Assembly (NCBI RefSeq): GCF_006402735.1
Contig: NZ_CP017174.1
Coordinates: forward strand, 2,421,001 to 2,485,000
Source of the DNA: Myxococcus xanthus
GTDB taxonomy: Bacteria; Myxococcota; Myxococcia; Myxococcales; Myxococcaceae
Direction: 5' to 3'
DNA length: 64,000 bases
Each line of letters begins with the position of its first letter. Position 1 is the stretch's first letter. Under the pieces are notes generated by a model. That model ran no database searches. It had not been told where the DNA came from and worked only from the letters and a program-made list of their open reading frames with translations. Made by a program: the position numbers and the translations under genes. This document shows positions 25,899 through 34,832 of this stretch, one piece after another.

Positions 25899-27437
25899 TC
25901 AGTGGTAGTAGTGGGGGCCTCGCACGTTCTCATGGGCGGGCAGGGGCGGCTTCTCTTCGCGCTCCTCCCGTGCGTCCTCCAGGTGGTGCTGGAGGATGGC
26001 GGCCACGGACTTGTAGCTGTAGGCCCGGTGGCGCACGGCCCTGGCGCACGCCTTCTCCAGCCGTGCCTCGCCGTACTTGTCCTTCAATCGCATGACACCC
26101 AAGGCCCCGCGGAAGCCCTGCTCCGGATGGGGTTTTCGCTCCATGAGGCCTTGCACCAATGCGGCCGTGGAGGGGCCCGTCTTCTCCGCCCACGTCAGCA
26201 GCCGCTCGGGCGTCCACTCCGCGTGGGCCCGGTGGCTGGTGGGCATGTGCTCCTTCAGCGTGGTGTAGCCCTTGGCGTGCTTGCGCACGTGGCTCGCTAC
26301 CCGACGCCCCCCGAGGAACACCTCGACGCTTCCCTCCGTGTAGCGGGCCTCCACCTGCTTGTGCGCCAGCGAGTACGGCACGCTGTACAGGTGCCCCTCC
26401 ACCTCGACGTGGTAGTCCGGGTGGACGCGCGCCTTCTTCCAGAAGGCCAGCTCGTAGGCATGTACCGGCAAGGCCTTCAGTACGGGCTTCTCGAGTTCCT
26501 CGTACAACTGGCGACGCGAGCGCCCCACATGTCGCATCGGGCGCTCATTCAGCTTCTCAAGCAACGGCCGTATGGCCTCGCGTACCTCGTGCAGGCCACT
26601 GAAGCGGCGGTTGCGCAGGACGGCCAGAATCCACCGCTCCGCCACCAGTACCGCCGCCTCTACCTTCGCCTTGTCACGCGGGCGGCGAGGACGTGCCGGC
26701 AGAATGGCGAAGCCGTAGTGCCGGGCCAGGTTCGCATACGTGGGGTTCTCTTCCGGCTCGTAGCGGTGCGCACGTGTGACTCCTGACTTCAGGTTGTCCG
26801 GCACCACCAACTCCGGGACTCCGCCAAAGAAGGCCATGGCGCGCACGTGGCAGCCCACCCAGGTGGCCAAGCCCTCGGAGTAGACGGGCTCGACGTACGT
26901 GTAGCTGCTGGCCCCCAACGTGGCGACGAAGAGCTTCGCGACCCGCACCTCTCCGCTGTCGCCGTCCACTACTTCGACTCCATCCCCGCTGAAGTCCACG
27001 AAGAGCTTCTCGCCCGCCCGGTGCTCCTGTCTCATGGTGACGCCGAGGACGGACTGCCAGCGCCCATACCGCTCGCAGAACTGGCTGTACTGGTACCCAC
27101 CCGGGTTGGCCGCCAGGTACTCCTCCCACAACAGCAGCTTGGTAACTCCCTTGCGCTTGAGCTCTCGATGCACCTGCGCCCAGTCCGGCTCCGGCCGGTG
27201 CGCAATCGCCTTGCCCTCGTCTGGGAAGAACAGCGCGGTGAGCGCCCCGTCATCGTCCAGTTCCGCCGGCAACGGCCAACCTCCCACTCCTGCTATCCGC
27301 GCTCGCCCCAGGTACTCGCACACCGTCCCATTCCCGATGCCCAGACTCGTGGCGATGTTTCTCGTCGACAGCTTCGACGCGAACCGCAATCGCAACACCT
27401 CTCTCAACTTGCGCACCGCCAGCCTCTCTTGGGCCAT
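25899..27437 (-). CDS. istA: IS21-family transposase IstA
   Basis: A 512-residue transposase. N-terminal helix-turn-helix (LSTRNIATSLGIGNGTVCEY), then an RNase-H-like DDE core with Asp in FVDFSGDGVEV, Asp in VVPDNLKSGV and Glu in DKAKVEAAVLVAERW, and a C-terminal beta-rich domain (HVEVEGHLYSVPYSLAHKQV). All three catalytic residues are present and the reading frame is complete, so the protein may be active. GGAGG 6-9 bases before ATG 27437 fixes the start. The partner IstB is truncated 180 bases downstream. Confidence 0.93.
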   Translation of the reverse strand: MAQERLAVRKLREVLRLRFASKLSTRNIATSLGIGNGTVCEYLGRARIAGVGGWPLPAELDDDGALTALFFPDEGKAIAHRPEPDWAQVHRELKRKGVTKLLLWEEYLAANPGGYQYSQFCERYGRWQSVLGVTMRQEHRAGEKLFVDFSGDGVEVVDGDSGEVRVAKLFVATLGASSYTYVEPVYSEGLATWVGCHVRAMAFFGGVPELVVPDNLKSGVTRAHRYEPEENPTYANLARHYGFAILPARPRRPRDKAKVEAAVLVAERWILAVLRNRRFSGLHEVREAIRPLLEKLNERPMRHVGRSRRQLYEELEKPVLKALPVHAYELAFWKKARVHPDYHVEVEGHLYSVPYSLAHKQVEARYTEGSVEVFLGGRRVASHVRKHAKGYTTLKEHMPTSHRAHAEWTPERLLTWAEKTGPSTAALVQGLMERKPHPEQGFRGALGVMRLKDKYGEARLEKACARAVRHRAYSYKSVAAILQHHLEDAREEREEKPPLPAHENVRGPHYYH

Positions 27438-27513
27438 CTCCACCTCCTCGAAGGAGATGGAGGCGAGACCCTGCTGCCCAGTGCCGCCAACTCTCCGTGT
27501 GTCGCCTCCTCCC

Positions 27514-27604
27514 GTGCTCACCATGCCCGGAACGGGTGCTCACCTTGGGCCGGAACAGGTGCTCACCTTGGACCGGAATCGGTGCTCACCATGGTCCGGT
27601 ACAC
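27514..27604. repeat. IS21 terminal repeats (transposase-binding sites)
   Basis: A 22-23-bp unit beginning GTGCTCACC occurs four times at 27514, 27536, 27559 and 27582, each followed by a CCGGAA-like core. Such multiple end repeats are typical of IS21-type left ends and mark the outer limit of this element at about 27604. Confidence 0.75.
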
Positions 27605-28135
27605 GCAGCTGCTGTTTCGTCGCAGCCCAGTGGACGGGAAGGTGGCCTTCTACATTGCCCATGCACGACGCAATGCCTCGCTTGCCTCGCTCGTACGGGC
27701 GGCGGGTAGCCGGTGGGCCATTGAGGAAGACTTCGAGTCCGCCAAGGGCGAGGTGGGCCTGGCGGACTACGAGGTGCGTACCTGGACGGCCTGGCATCGA
27801 CACATGTCGCTGTGCCTCGTCGCGCACGTTTTCCTGGCCAGCGCACGGGCCATGGCCAACCTCGAGCCACGGGAGGGACTGCCCCCAAAAGCGCTCGGCC
27901 TGCCGACTCGAAGAAACCCCATGCGGGCGTTTCTCGTCCGGCGCGGCCTTCACTGACAACCTTCGTCCGCTACTCCGTCCAGGAGGTACGAAGACTGCTG
28001 CTGGCGCTTTGGTGGCGCACACTGCCCTCAGTCGCCTACCTCCTCTCGTGGAGTCACTGGCGACGCCATCACCAGGCCGTCGCCATGCGCTGTCACTACC
28101 GCGCACGTGGTGCGCGGCTCAAACTACAACTGTAG
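27591..28135 (+). pseudogene. IS701/IS4-type transposase C-terminal remnant
   Basis: The frame from 27591 encodes VAFYIAHARRNASLASLVRA and RWAIEEDFESAKGEVGLADY, the region with the last catalytic Glu of IS701-type transposases, then HRHMSLCLVAHVFLA. A frameshift near 27925 leads to EVRRLLLALWWRTLPSVAYL and RARGARLKLQL, the usual C-terminus, ending at 28135. The N-terminal half is absent; the IS21 end abuts it. Confidence 0.7.
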
Positions 28136-28635
28136 GACTAAACCAACGGTCATGATTCTCGGCCGACCTCAGGCGGAGCGCCTGAGGTCGGCCCGGCGCA
28201 GGGATGGACTGGCGGAGCGCTGCGCCTCATCACCGCTGTCGCCCTGGAAGTCACTGGAGTCTGGGACGACCGCGGCTCCCTCGACATGTCCCTGCTGAAA
28301 TCATCCCCTGTCACTTCCGCTGCCTGATGCCGCCAAGGAGCCTTCCTCCCCCGAACCCCCTCCGAACCAACTACACAAGATTCGGGACTTGACCCTGCCG
28401 AATTGTGCCCATGCCCTCTGATGATGTCGGCTGTTTTCGTCGTGGTGATAGCCGTACCAGCACCTCGCTCACCCGACTTGACGCACCCCTGAAGTAGGCT
28501 TGACGCACCATGATGCGGCGACCGGATTTTGGATAGGCACAGATGCTGCTCTGGCTCAACCAGCCCCATCATCCGGAAGCCTTCTGAACGGGGTGTCCTC
28601 GACAGGCGGACAGACTGGCCGGGGACAAACCAGGA
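28136..28635. other. Gene-free stretch between IS701 remnant and amidohydrolase gene
   Basis: No gene is supported. It contains copy B of the 34-bp motif at 28509-28542, 94 bases beyond the amidohydrolase stop. An inverted sequence GACCTCAGGCGGAGCGCCTG/AGGTC near 28163-28190 is a further hairpin, possibly the edge of the IS701 remnant. Confidence 0.4.
28509..28542. repeat. 34-bp dispersed motif, copy B
   Basis: The block starts CATGATGCGGCGACCGGA and ends TTTTGGATAGGCACAG; compare 20120-20153 and 31584-31617. It lies 94 bases beyond the stop of the minus-strand amidohydrolase gene. Confidence 0.65.
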
Positions 28636-30636
28636 TCAGGGTTTCGCAGCGTAGACCTTAACGCCGCCCTTCCACGTCGACAGCACCGTGATGGCGCGCA
28701 TGTTCTGGTAGATGGCCTCAACGGGCGGCAGTTCTTGCTCCGTCCTCGCCACATCGTGGCCATGGCCACGCCCGGGCAGCTTCTTCCCCATGCTCAGTGG
28801 GTCCTGCGCCAGGATCACGAAGTCGGCAAGGTGGCCGGGCGTCAGCGACCCGACCCAGTTCTCGGCCCGGCAATGCCATGCTGCATCATAGGTGACGGCG
28901 CACAGAGCCTGTTCCGGCGTCAGGCATTCGTCCTCGTTCAGGACGCCCTTGTCCGGATCGGCTTCCATGATCCGGGTAATCGCCTGCTCCATCTGCCGCA
29001 GCGGCCCGAGCGGGGTGACGCCGTAGTCGGAGTGCAGGCTGATGCGCAGCCCCTTGTCTAACGCCGACTTGCACAGGTCGAGGGTTTGGGCCTTCTTCTC
29101 CTCGAAAATCACCTTGTTGAAGGCATAGCCCCAGTAACCGACGTGACCGATGAGGAAGCTGGGGGAGATGCCCCATCTGTGCATGGTATCCAGTTGCCCG
29201 GGACTGAGCAGCGAGCAATGCTCAATCCGGTCGCGGCGGTCGTCCCGTTGCTGCGGCGTCAGGGACTTCAACGCGTTGACATAGGCCTGCGTCGTGAGCT
29301 CATTGGCCCTGTCGCCGTTGGCGTGGATCATCAGCGACCAGTTCTTCTTGGCCGCCGTCTGTACCAGGGTCGCGAAGTCCGGAGGCTTGGTGGAGCCCGA
29401 CTGCGAGCCCCCTGCATCGGTGAAGTTGAAGATGCCGCGGTTCTCCGGCGGGTTGCAGCAATAGTACTCCTGCTGGTATCCGGTCAGGCCCTGGTTCGAT
29501 CCGTCGGAAATCACCTTGAGGTGCCCGATATAGAGATCTTCGTAATCAGTCATCGGCTCGTACGGTTTCAGAGCATCCTCGACATCCTCCTGGGCTTTGA
29601 TGAGCTTTGCCCCGCCAATGCGGACACGCGGTTTATACACCTTCAGGTATGCCTTCAACACCTCGAGTTGGTCCTCGTCCAGGCCAGCGTCATAGAGCAT
29701 GGTCACGCCCCGTTCCACCGCCGTTTCGAACAGCCGCGTCAGGTTCGGAACGGCTTTGGCCTTTATTTCCAATATCTGGTGTTTGGGAATGGCTAGCAGT
29801 GCCGGCTGCATGGCCGGAATTTCTTGAAGCTGGCCCTTGTTGGTGGCCTTGTACTTCTCGAACGTACCGAAATCCCTCTGCAAGTCAGGGCTGTTGTTAT
29901 AGGTATGTCTCAGGGCCGCCGTGTTCAGGTAAGCGGTGTGCATCGACGCGCTCAGCAGCAGGACTGGCACGTCGGCGACATACTGGTCGAGAAAGTCGGC
30001 ATCGATTGTCACCAGGTTGTTCAGTTTGCCTGGCGGGTTCACCGTGAACGGCATCAGTGCCGGATCGACCTCGCGTCCCAGGACCCAGGCATAGGGCTTG
30101 ATGCCGGTGGGAATGATGTGCGCCTCCGGCCCGAACTGTACCATCGAATTTACGTTGCGGATGGTGGCCGCCTCATCCTGGATCTTTGTTGTCAGCCACT
30201 TCTCGTTGTAGTCGGGCCGCAGGGACTGCCCGTCGAAGGCGCCCATGTCGGTGAACCCCGCAGACACTGCCGATGCCACAATGTGCATGTGCGGTTCGAT
30301 CAGCCCGGGCAACAGTGCCTCAGTGGCTTTCAGTTCGAGCGTCTTGAACGGGATGCCACGTGTCCGCATCGCCGCCTCGACCGTCGCGAACTTGCCGGTG
30401 GCGACGACCTTGCCCTGATGGATGCCAATGGCCTCCACCTCCTCCGCCGAGCCTTTGATCATCGGGCGGATGGTGCCCCCTCGGATCAGCAGGCTTTCCG
30501 GAGCTTCCGGCTCATGCGCGGCATGTTCCACCGGCACGCGGCTGAAGACATCCGGGGTCAGCAGCTCTTTGCAAAGAGTATCCATCAAGGGGTTGTTGCA
30601 ACCACAATGGGTGCAGGTCGGATGGGAGTGGTGCAT
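28636..30636 (-). CDS. Amidohydrolase family protein (YtcJ-like metal-dependent hydrolase)
   Basis: A 666-residue enzyme. An N-terminal beta-sandwich part contains LLIRGGTIRPMIKGSAEEVE, leading into the TIM-barrel start ALLPGLIEPHMHIVASAVSA, whose HMH is the first metal-binding motif. Further metal or catalytic residues are suggested by SLMIHANGDRANE, DRIEHCSLLSP and RISLHSDYGVTPLGPL. The C-terminus has GSLTPGHLADFVIL, standard for amidohydrolase_3 proteins. The N-terminal 30 residues include a His/Cys-rich stretch (MHHSHPTCTHCGCNN), unusual. Substrate unknown, cytosolic. It lies between 34-bp motif copy B and an 11-bp inverted repeat, within mobile DNA. Confidence 0.86.
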   Translation of the reverse strand: MHHSHPTCTHCGCNNPLMDTLCKELLTPDVFSRVPVEHAAHEPEAPESLLIRGGTIRPMIKGSAEEVEAIGIHQGKVVATGKFATVEAAMRTRGIPFKTLELKATEALLPGLIEPHMHIVASAVSAGFTDMGAFDGQSLRPDYNEKWLTTKIQDEAATIRNVNSMVQFGPEAHIIPTGIKPYAWVLGREVDPALMPFTVNPPGKLNNLVTIDADFLDQYVADVPVLLLSASMHTAYLNTAALRHTYNNSPDLQRDFGTFEKYKATNKGQLQEIPAMQPALLAIPKHQILEIKAKAVPNLTRLFETAVERGVTMLYDAGLDEDQLEVLKAYLKVYKPRVRIGGAKLIKAQEDVEDALKPYEPMTDYEDLYIGHLKVISDGSNQGLTGYQQEYYCCNPPENRGIFNFTDAGGSQSGSTKPPDFATLVQTAAKKNWSLMIHANGDRANELTTQAYVNALKSLTPQQRDDRRDRIEHCSLLSPGQLDTMHRWGISPSFLIGHVGYWGYAFNKVIFEEKKAQTLDLCKSALDKGLRISLHSDYGVTPLGPLRQMEQAITRIMEADPDKGVLNEDECLTPEQALCAVTYDAAWHCRAENWVGSLTPGHLADFVILAQDPLSMGKKLPGRGHGHDVARTEQELPPVEAIYQNMRAITVLSTWKGGVKVYAAKP

Positions 30637-31583
30637 GGCTTGCGTCTCGTGCCTACGGGTGAGTTCGAGGTGTGCCACCGTGTGCGGAGGCGCCTCGGTG
30701 CAAGGCGTTTGCAGTGGGCGTGCCGGGCCCCCAGGAAGGGCCCCTCTCTCGGAAAGCAGAGATTGGAGACTTCGCCTTGCGTCCCCCGTGACGTGTCAGC
30801 CCTCCGCGCTGACACGTCAGTGCGTGCGCTAACCTTCCGTGGGGCCGTGTGACGGGGGAACTGTCAGCCTTTCGCGGAGGGGCGAGTGCCCGGCGAAGAG
30901 GCGGCGGCTGTGGTCGGCTCAGAAGCCTCCTGCGACAGCCCTCACTTCAGGGGCGAGCCAGGAGGGCCCCCTTTCAGTACCGCGAGCCAAAATCCCTTGA
31001 GATTCAGGGGCTTGAGCATGAAGGCCCCGCGATTTTCATCGCGAGGCCCGTGTAAAACAAAAGGGCCTTACCGGTTCTCCCCGAATGAAACTCTGCGCGA
31101 ACTCGTTCTCGGCATTCTCTCCAGAGACTGCGACGGAAAACACGAGAGACATCATGGGTTACGCGAAGTCGGGAAAATTCGGGGTCCGATTGAGTCTCCG
31201 CAAACTTCGTCGCCTTTGTTCCCGATTGTCGCGGATTGAGGAGGGCGCCCACCATCCTCCAGAAGGAGACGATGTGGGGCGCCACGTGGGTCGATGGGGC
31301 GGACGGGGCCTCGTGCCCCCATGGTCTGAGGCCACGAACTCTCGTATCCGGACCCGCCCGTGAGCCCTGGCCGAGAGCACTGCTGCGCTGGTCGCCTGGG
31401 CACGCGGTTGTCCTTGATGGGCTGGCGGTCGGCAGGGCCGGCTTGGCGCTCCCTTCATCACGAGTGCTCAGCCTTTGATTGCGCGGGACGGCGTGGGCGG
31501 TGTCACGATGATTCCGACCCCACTTTCACTGCTACAGGAACTCGCCGGCCCGCGCGCGCCTCGCTTGCTCACCTCAACGCGCT
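30637..31583. other. About 0.95 kb without a supported gene
   Basis: The region contains a perfect inverted repeat at 30790-30818 and several short open frames without family motifs. Sequence around 30980-31150 is locally lower in GC (AAAACAAAAGG) and may be the decayed end of a mobile element that I cannot name. Confidence 0.4.
30790..30818. promoter_or_regulatory. Perfect 11-bp inverted repeat upstream of the amidohydrolase gene
   Basis: GACGTGTCAGC (30790-30800) and GCTGACACGTC (30808-30818) are separated by 7 bases. It lies about 155 bases upstream of the amidohydrolase start. It could be an operator for a dimeric regulator or a hairpin; no promoter elements could be fixed beside it. Confidence 0.35.
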
Positions 31584-31617
31584 CATGACGCAGCGAGCGA
31601 ATTTTGGGCAGGCACAA
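31584..31617. repeat. 34-bp dispersed motif, copy C
   Basis: The block starts CATGACGCAGCGAGCGAA and ends TTTTGGGCAGGCACAA; compare 20120-20153 and 28509-28542. It is 27 bases beyond the stop of the minus-strand gene at 31644. Confidence 0.65.
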
Positions 31618-31643
31618 AGGGTTGACGTTGCGGGGACGGATGT

Positions 31644-32585
31644 TCAGGCGTGGAGCTGCTGCTGGAGCCAGGCGGGGAAGCTGCTGACCTTCGCGGCGAG
31701 CTCGTCACCGCTCAGGTCCCGCTTCTCCTTGAGGAACACGTCGCTCAGGGAGCCCTCGATGGAGACACCGCCGCTGGCGCGCCCCGCGTCCAGCGACAGC
31801 TTCCCGGTGAAGCCGGCCGTCGCCGCGAACTCTCCCTCCACGGTGACGGGCACCTTCCCCAGGTTCTTCGCCTGCGGCCCGAAGTCACCGTTGGCCAGGG
31901 CCTCGCGCGCCTTGGGGTCCGCCAGCGCGGCGGCGACGGCCACCGTCTTCCCCGTGAGCTTCAGCTTGCCGGACACTCCGGTGTCGCCCTTGAGGCTGGC
32001 CTCCGTCTGCGTGCCTCCCGGAGTGGCCAGGCCCACGCCACCCTTGCCGGAGACGCCCACCTCGGCGGAGAGCGTGGAGTCCACGAGGTTGACCTTGAGC
32101 CCGGGGGAGCCGCCCTGCAGCGCCGCCTCCAGGTCCAGCTTCCCGTTGACCTCGAACTTGTTCTGAAAGGCGAGCTTGATGGCCCCCTTGCCCTCGCCTG
32201 TCTTCGTCAAGAAGGTGCCGCTGTCGACGGAGCCCTTGCCCTCGAGCTGTCCGGACTGCTCCACGGTGATGGTGGGCTTCTGGCCGTTCTTGCCGAATTC
32301 GATGTCGACCTTCGTCTCGAGCTGTCCCTTGAGCTCGCCCGCGAGCGCGCGGTTGGGCAGTTCCAGTTTCCCCGCGAGCTTCCCGGCCAGGGTGCCCTTC
32401 ACCGACAATCCCTTCAGGTGGTCTACGAGGAACGTCTGCGCGTCCGTGCCGACGTACGAGTCCAGCTTCCGGTTTGCGTCACCCGCCTTGTCGAAGGAGT
32501 TGCCGAGGCCGTCGGCGCCCACCGCCTTGGCTGCGCCCGCCAGGAAGCCGTAGGCCTTGTCATTGACCTTGGCGCCGGCATCCAC
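31644..32585 (-). CDS. Beta-rich repetitive protein, 5-prime truncated
   Basis: 313 codons remain. The sequence is Gly/Lys/Leu-rich with alternating hydrophobic patterns (SVKGTLAGKLAGKLELPNRA, GQLETKVDIEFGKNGQ, GSVDSGTFLTKTGEGKGAIK, VSGKGGVGLATPGG), suggesting a repetitive beta structure, possibly an exported or toxin-delivery-type protein. The ATG at 32585 is directly at the junction with the IS91-derived unit starting at 32591, so it is an accidental start and the real N-terminus is missing. No family recognised. Confidence 0.5.
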   Translation of the reverse strand: MDAGAKVNDKAYGFLAGAAKAVGADGLGNSFDKAGDANRKLDSYVGTDAQTFLVDHLKGLSVKGTLAGKLAGKLELPNRALAGELKGQLETKVDIEFGKNGQKPTITVEQSGQLEGKGSVDSGTFLTKTGEGKGAIKLAFQNKFEVNGKLDLEAALQGGSPGLKVNLVDSTLSAEVGVSGKGGVGLATPGGTQTEASLKGDTGVSGKLKLTGKTVAVAAALADPKAREALANGDFGPQAKNLGKVPVTVEGEFAATAGFTGKLSLDAGRASGGVSIEGSLSDVFLKEKRDLSGDELAAKVSSFPAWLQQQLHA

Positions 32586-32590
32586 GGCGT

Positions 32591-32877
32591 TCCCTCAAGC
32601 GGGGGCGGAGCCGGGGCTGGAGGAGGAGAGCCCGACCCAGGCTGCGACGTTGGAGTCGACGATGGAGCGCACGCCGCGATTGGATTGGGCGGGACTGGTG
32701 CGCCGGACGTTCGCGCTGGATGTCTTCGCCTGCTCTCGGTGTGGAAGCCGCAGGAGGGTGCTGGAATACCTGACGGCCCCCGGTGGGGGGCGCGCCATTC
32801 TGGAGCACCTGGCATTGCCCTCGCGGCTTGCGAAGCTGGCCCCGGCACAGGGTCCACCCCAGAGCGCGTGGTGTTGA
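32591..32877 (+). pseudogene. IS91-like transposase C-terminal fragment in copy 1
   Basis: Encodes TPRLDWAGLVRRTFALDVFA, CSRCGSRRRVLEYLTAPG and AILEHLALPSR, ending in AQGPPQSAWC with stop at 32877, the typical C-terminal zinc-finger-like end of IS91 transposases. The catalytic region is missing. Confidence 0.68.
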
Positions 32878-33080
32878 GCCCAAGCACCCACAGTGACCTG
32901 GAAGCCCACGCCCCTGCGGCCTGCCGCCTGGATGGGGCGCTTGGGCCGGCATGTGCCCCGAGGGGCGGCACAGCCTCTGCTCCGGCACGGCGCACAGCCC
33001 GCGTGTCACCCTCCAGCGGCCCTTCTTGGCCCCTCTTCACCAGCCCGCCGCCCTCAACAGGGCTCCTATCCGTCCTATAC
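32591..33080 (+). mobile_element. 490-bp IS91-derived unit, copy 1
   Basis: It begins TCCCTCAAGCGGGGGCGG and ends CTCCTATCCGTCCTATAC. It is exactly as long as the unit at 35527-36016 and differs from it by about six substitutions counted by eye. It includes the 3-prime part of an IS91-like transposase gene followed by ~200 bases to the putative origin end. Left flank: a gene missing its N-terminus (31644-32585). Right flank: intergenic DNA before a ferredoxin-like gene. Confidence 0.75.
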
Positions 33081-33152
33081 TTTCGTGGAGGTCGCACCGC
33101 GCTGCTGACCGGTGTGCGCCGGGGAGCTGGCGCCCGCAGGCTGTGCGTCGCA

Positions 33153-33836
33153 TTACCAGGGGTGGGCCTGGCCCGGAAGGCCACGTTCCCACTCCTCCTG
33201 CGAGTACCACTGCACCGCGCCCAGTTCACCTGCGCCCTTCAGCCACTCCGCGATGATCTCGGACACCGGGATATTTCCTGCATGTTGGAGGAGCCACCGG
33301 CCTGGTACGTCGCCGATGGGGTTGGCCGTCACTTCGTGGAACCCATTCTCGGTCCAGGAGAACGAAAAGGAGGCGCTGGAGGCGCTCCTCTTGATGTGAG
33401 TGGTTCGATAGTTGGGTTGTTGGCCCGTCAGCCAAAGACGGAAGCGCTCAAGCACAGCCGCTGACTCCCAAGCGCGAGTATCGAGACGCTGTGCTTCGAC
33501 GGAGACGTGGTTCCGCAAGACAGGGCGGATCCCTGCGGGCAGAGGCGCATCGCACTGGTCGCCTTCCCCCGCTTCAGTGAGTCGGCGCAGGATGACGGGG
33601 TGGGTCCCCCGGTACCGAACGCATCCGAACTCCTGGCAGCGAACGACCATGAGCGCGCGGTCGACCTCTTCGGGGGTGGTGGGCTGTCTCTGGACGTAGC
33701 AGTCGCCGCCAAGTCGTTCGGTCGCGAACGTCTCTGGCGCAATGTGTGTGGGAACGCCGCATGCGGTGCAGCACTGGTCCACGACATAGAAGTCGCCAGG
33801 CACGTTCATGGGATGGGGCTCGTGCTGCTTCGACAT
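33153..33836 (-). CDS. Ferredoxin-like protein of unknown function
   Basis: A 227-residue protein. Residues ~13-60 contain DFYVVDQCCTACGVPTHIAP and CYVQRQP, then CQEFGCVRYRG, suggesting a ferredoxin-type Fe-S domain with an incomplete CxxC pattern at the N-terminus. The C-terminal half (NYRTTHIKRSASSASFSFSW) is not recognised. The start ATG 33836 has AAGGAG 8 bases upstream. Probably a cytosolic redox protein; the family is tentative. It is not obviously in an operon; the next gene upstream is divergent. Confidence 0.62.
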   Translation of the reverse strand: MSKQHEPHPMNVPGDFYVVDQCCTACGVPTHIAPETFATERLGGDCYVQRQPTTPEEVDRALMVVRCQEFGCVRYRGTHPVILRRLTEAGEGDQCDAPLPAGIRPVLRNHVSVEAQRLDTRAWESAAVLERFRLWLTGQQPNYRTTHIKRSASSASFSFSWTENGFHEVTANPIGDVPGRWLLQHAGNIPVSEIIAEWLKGAGELGAVQWYSQEEWERGLPGQAHPW

Positions 33837-33970
33837 GCGGTTCTCCTTGAGCGCGAGCCTACCTGGGCGCCGGGCTCAGGCGCTGTGCGATTCACGGAGA
33901 GACAAGGCTCTCGTTCCTTCACGATTCGTCTACACTCGCCGCGAATCCATCCTTTCACGGAGATGTCACG

Positions 33971-34720
33971 ATGTTCAGCGCCTTCTCGCGCACCCTGCGA
34001 ACGTTCACTGCAACCACCGCGCTCCTGGCCCTCACTGGCTGCGGTGAAGATACGCAGGACCCGCTTCCGGGTCCTCCCGAGGAACTCGCCTGCGATTCAC
34101 AGACCTATGCGGAGGCCGTCCGCAACGCGGCCGAACCCGCGGTGGCGGACATCTCCACGGAGCTGTGGGCCATCAGCCCGTCGAATCCGCGGCTCATCTG
34201 GAACGAGTCCCGGACGGCCGTGCGCATGGCCATCTGGACCACGTTCGCTGGCTACACGCTGGGCGAGAACACGCTCTCCCGTGAGGTCTGGGTCACACCC
34301 GCGCCTCAGCTCCAGACGTTCTGCAAGACGGTACCCGAAGAGAAGCTCGTGGGTCGCCTCAACCAGTACCTGGGATTGCCCCCGGCCACGGAGAACGACA
34401 ACGCTCGCTACGTCGTCGAGCTGTGGGTCCGGCCCGAGAACCTGTTCCGGCCCTGCCCGGACGCGGAGATTGACGACGCCTCGTGCGGTCTTCAGTTCCC
34501 TGCCTCCGCCACCTCCGAGCACAGGAATTGGATCAACGCCTACTACGCCTCCAGCTATGGGTTCTGGCAGAGCACGCACTACCCCTGGACCGGGTTGGGC
34601 TACACGTATGATTGGTGCAACGCCGACACGCGTGTGGGTGCCAGTGAGTACGTGGTTCGCGCTGACTCCATCGTCGAAGTGACGGGCAAGTTCGAGCGCG
34701 CCATCTACTGCGCGCCGTAG
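33971..34720 (+). CDS. Lipoprotein of unknown function
   Basis: A 249-residue protein with signal peptide and lipobox (LRTFTATTALLALTGC). The mature part has several Cys and aromatic-rich segments (WNESRTAVRMAIWTTFAGYT, WINAYYASSYGFWQSTHYPW, YTYDWCNADTRVG) with no known family. GGAGATG 8 bases before ATG 33971 supports the start. Likely outer-membrane anchored. A strong hairpin follows, so it is its own transcription unit, divergent from the ferredoxin-like gene. Confidence 0.75.
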   Translation: MFSAFSRTLRTFTATTALLALTGCGEDTQDPLPGPPEELACDSQTYAEAVRNAAEPAVADISTELWAISPSNPRLIWNESRTAVRMAIWTTFAGYTLGENTLSREVWVTPAPQLQTFCKTVPEEKLVGRLNQYLGLPPATENDNARYVVELWVRPENLFRPCPDAEIDDASCGLQFPASATSEHRNWINAYYASSYGFWQSTHYPWTGLGYTYDWCNADTRVGASEYVVRADSIVEVTGKFERAIYCAP

Positions 34721-34741
34721 CGAACCGCACCGGACCCCGGG

Positions 34742-34775
34742 CACGCGGGCCACCTCGTCAGTGAGGGCCCGCGTG
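34742..34775 (+). terminator. Hairpin terminator after the lipoprotein gene
   Basis: CACGCGGGCC (34742-34751) and GGCCCGCGTG (34766-34775) form a perfect 10-bp stem with a 14-base loop, 22 bases past the stop at 34720. It may also act on the opposite-strand MFS remnant ending at 34833. Confidence 0.6.
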
Positions 34776-34832
34776 TCTGGTCGCGGAAACGGGGCCCGAC
34801 TGGTCTCTTTCTCCGCGCCATGAATCAGGCCC

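Noticed and set aside
31004-31285. Minus-strand 93-codon open frame
   Set aside because: Mixed composition without motifs in a region that looks like decayed mobile DNA.
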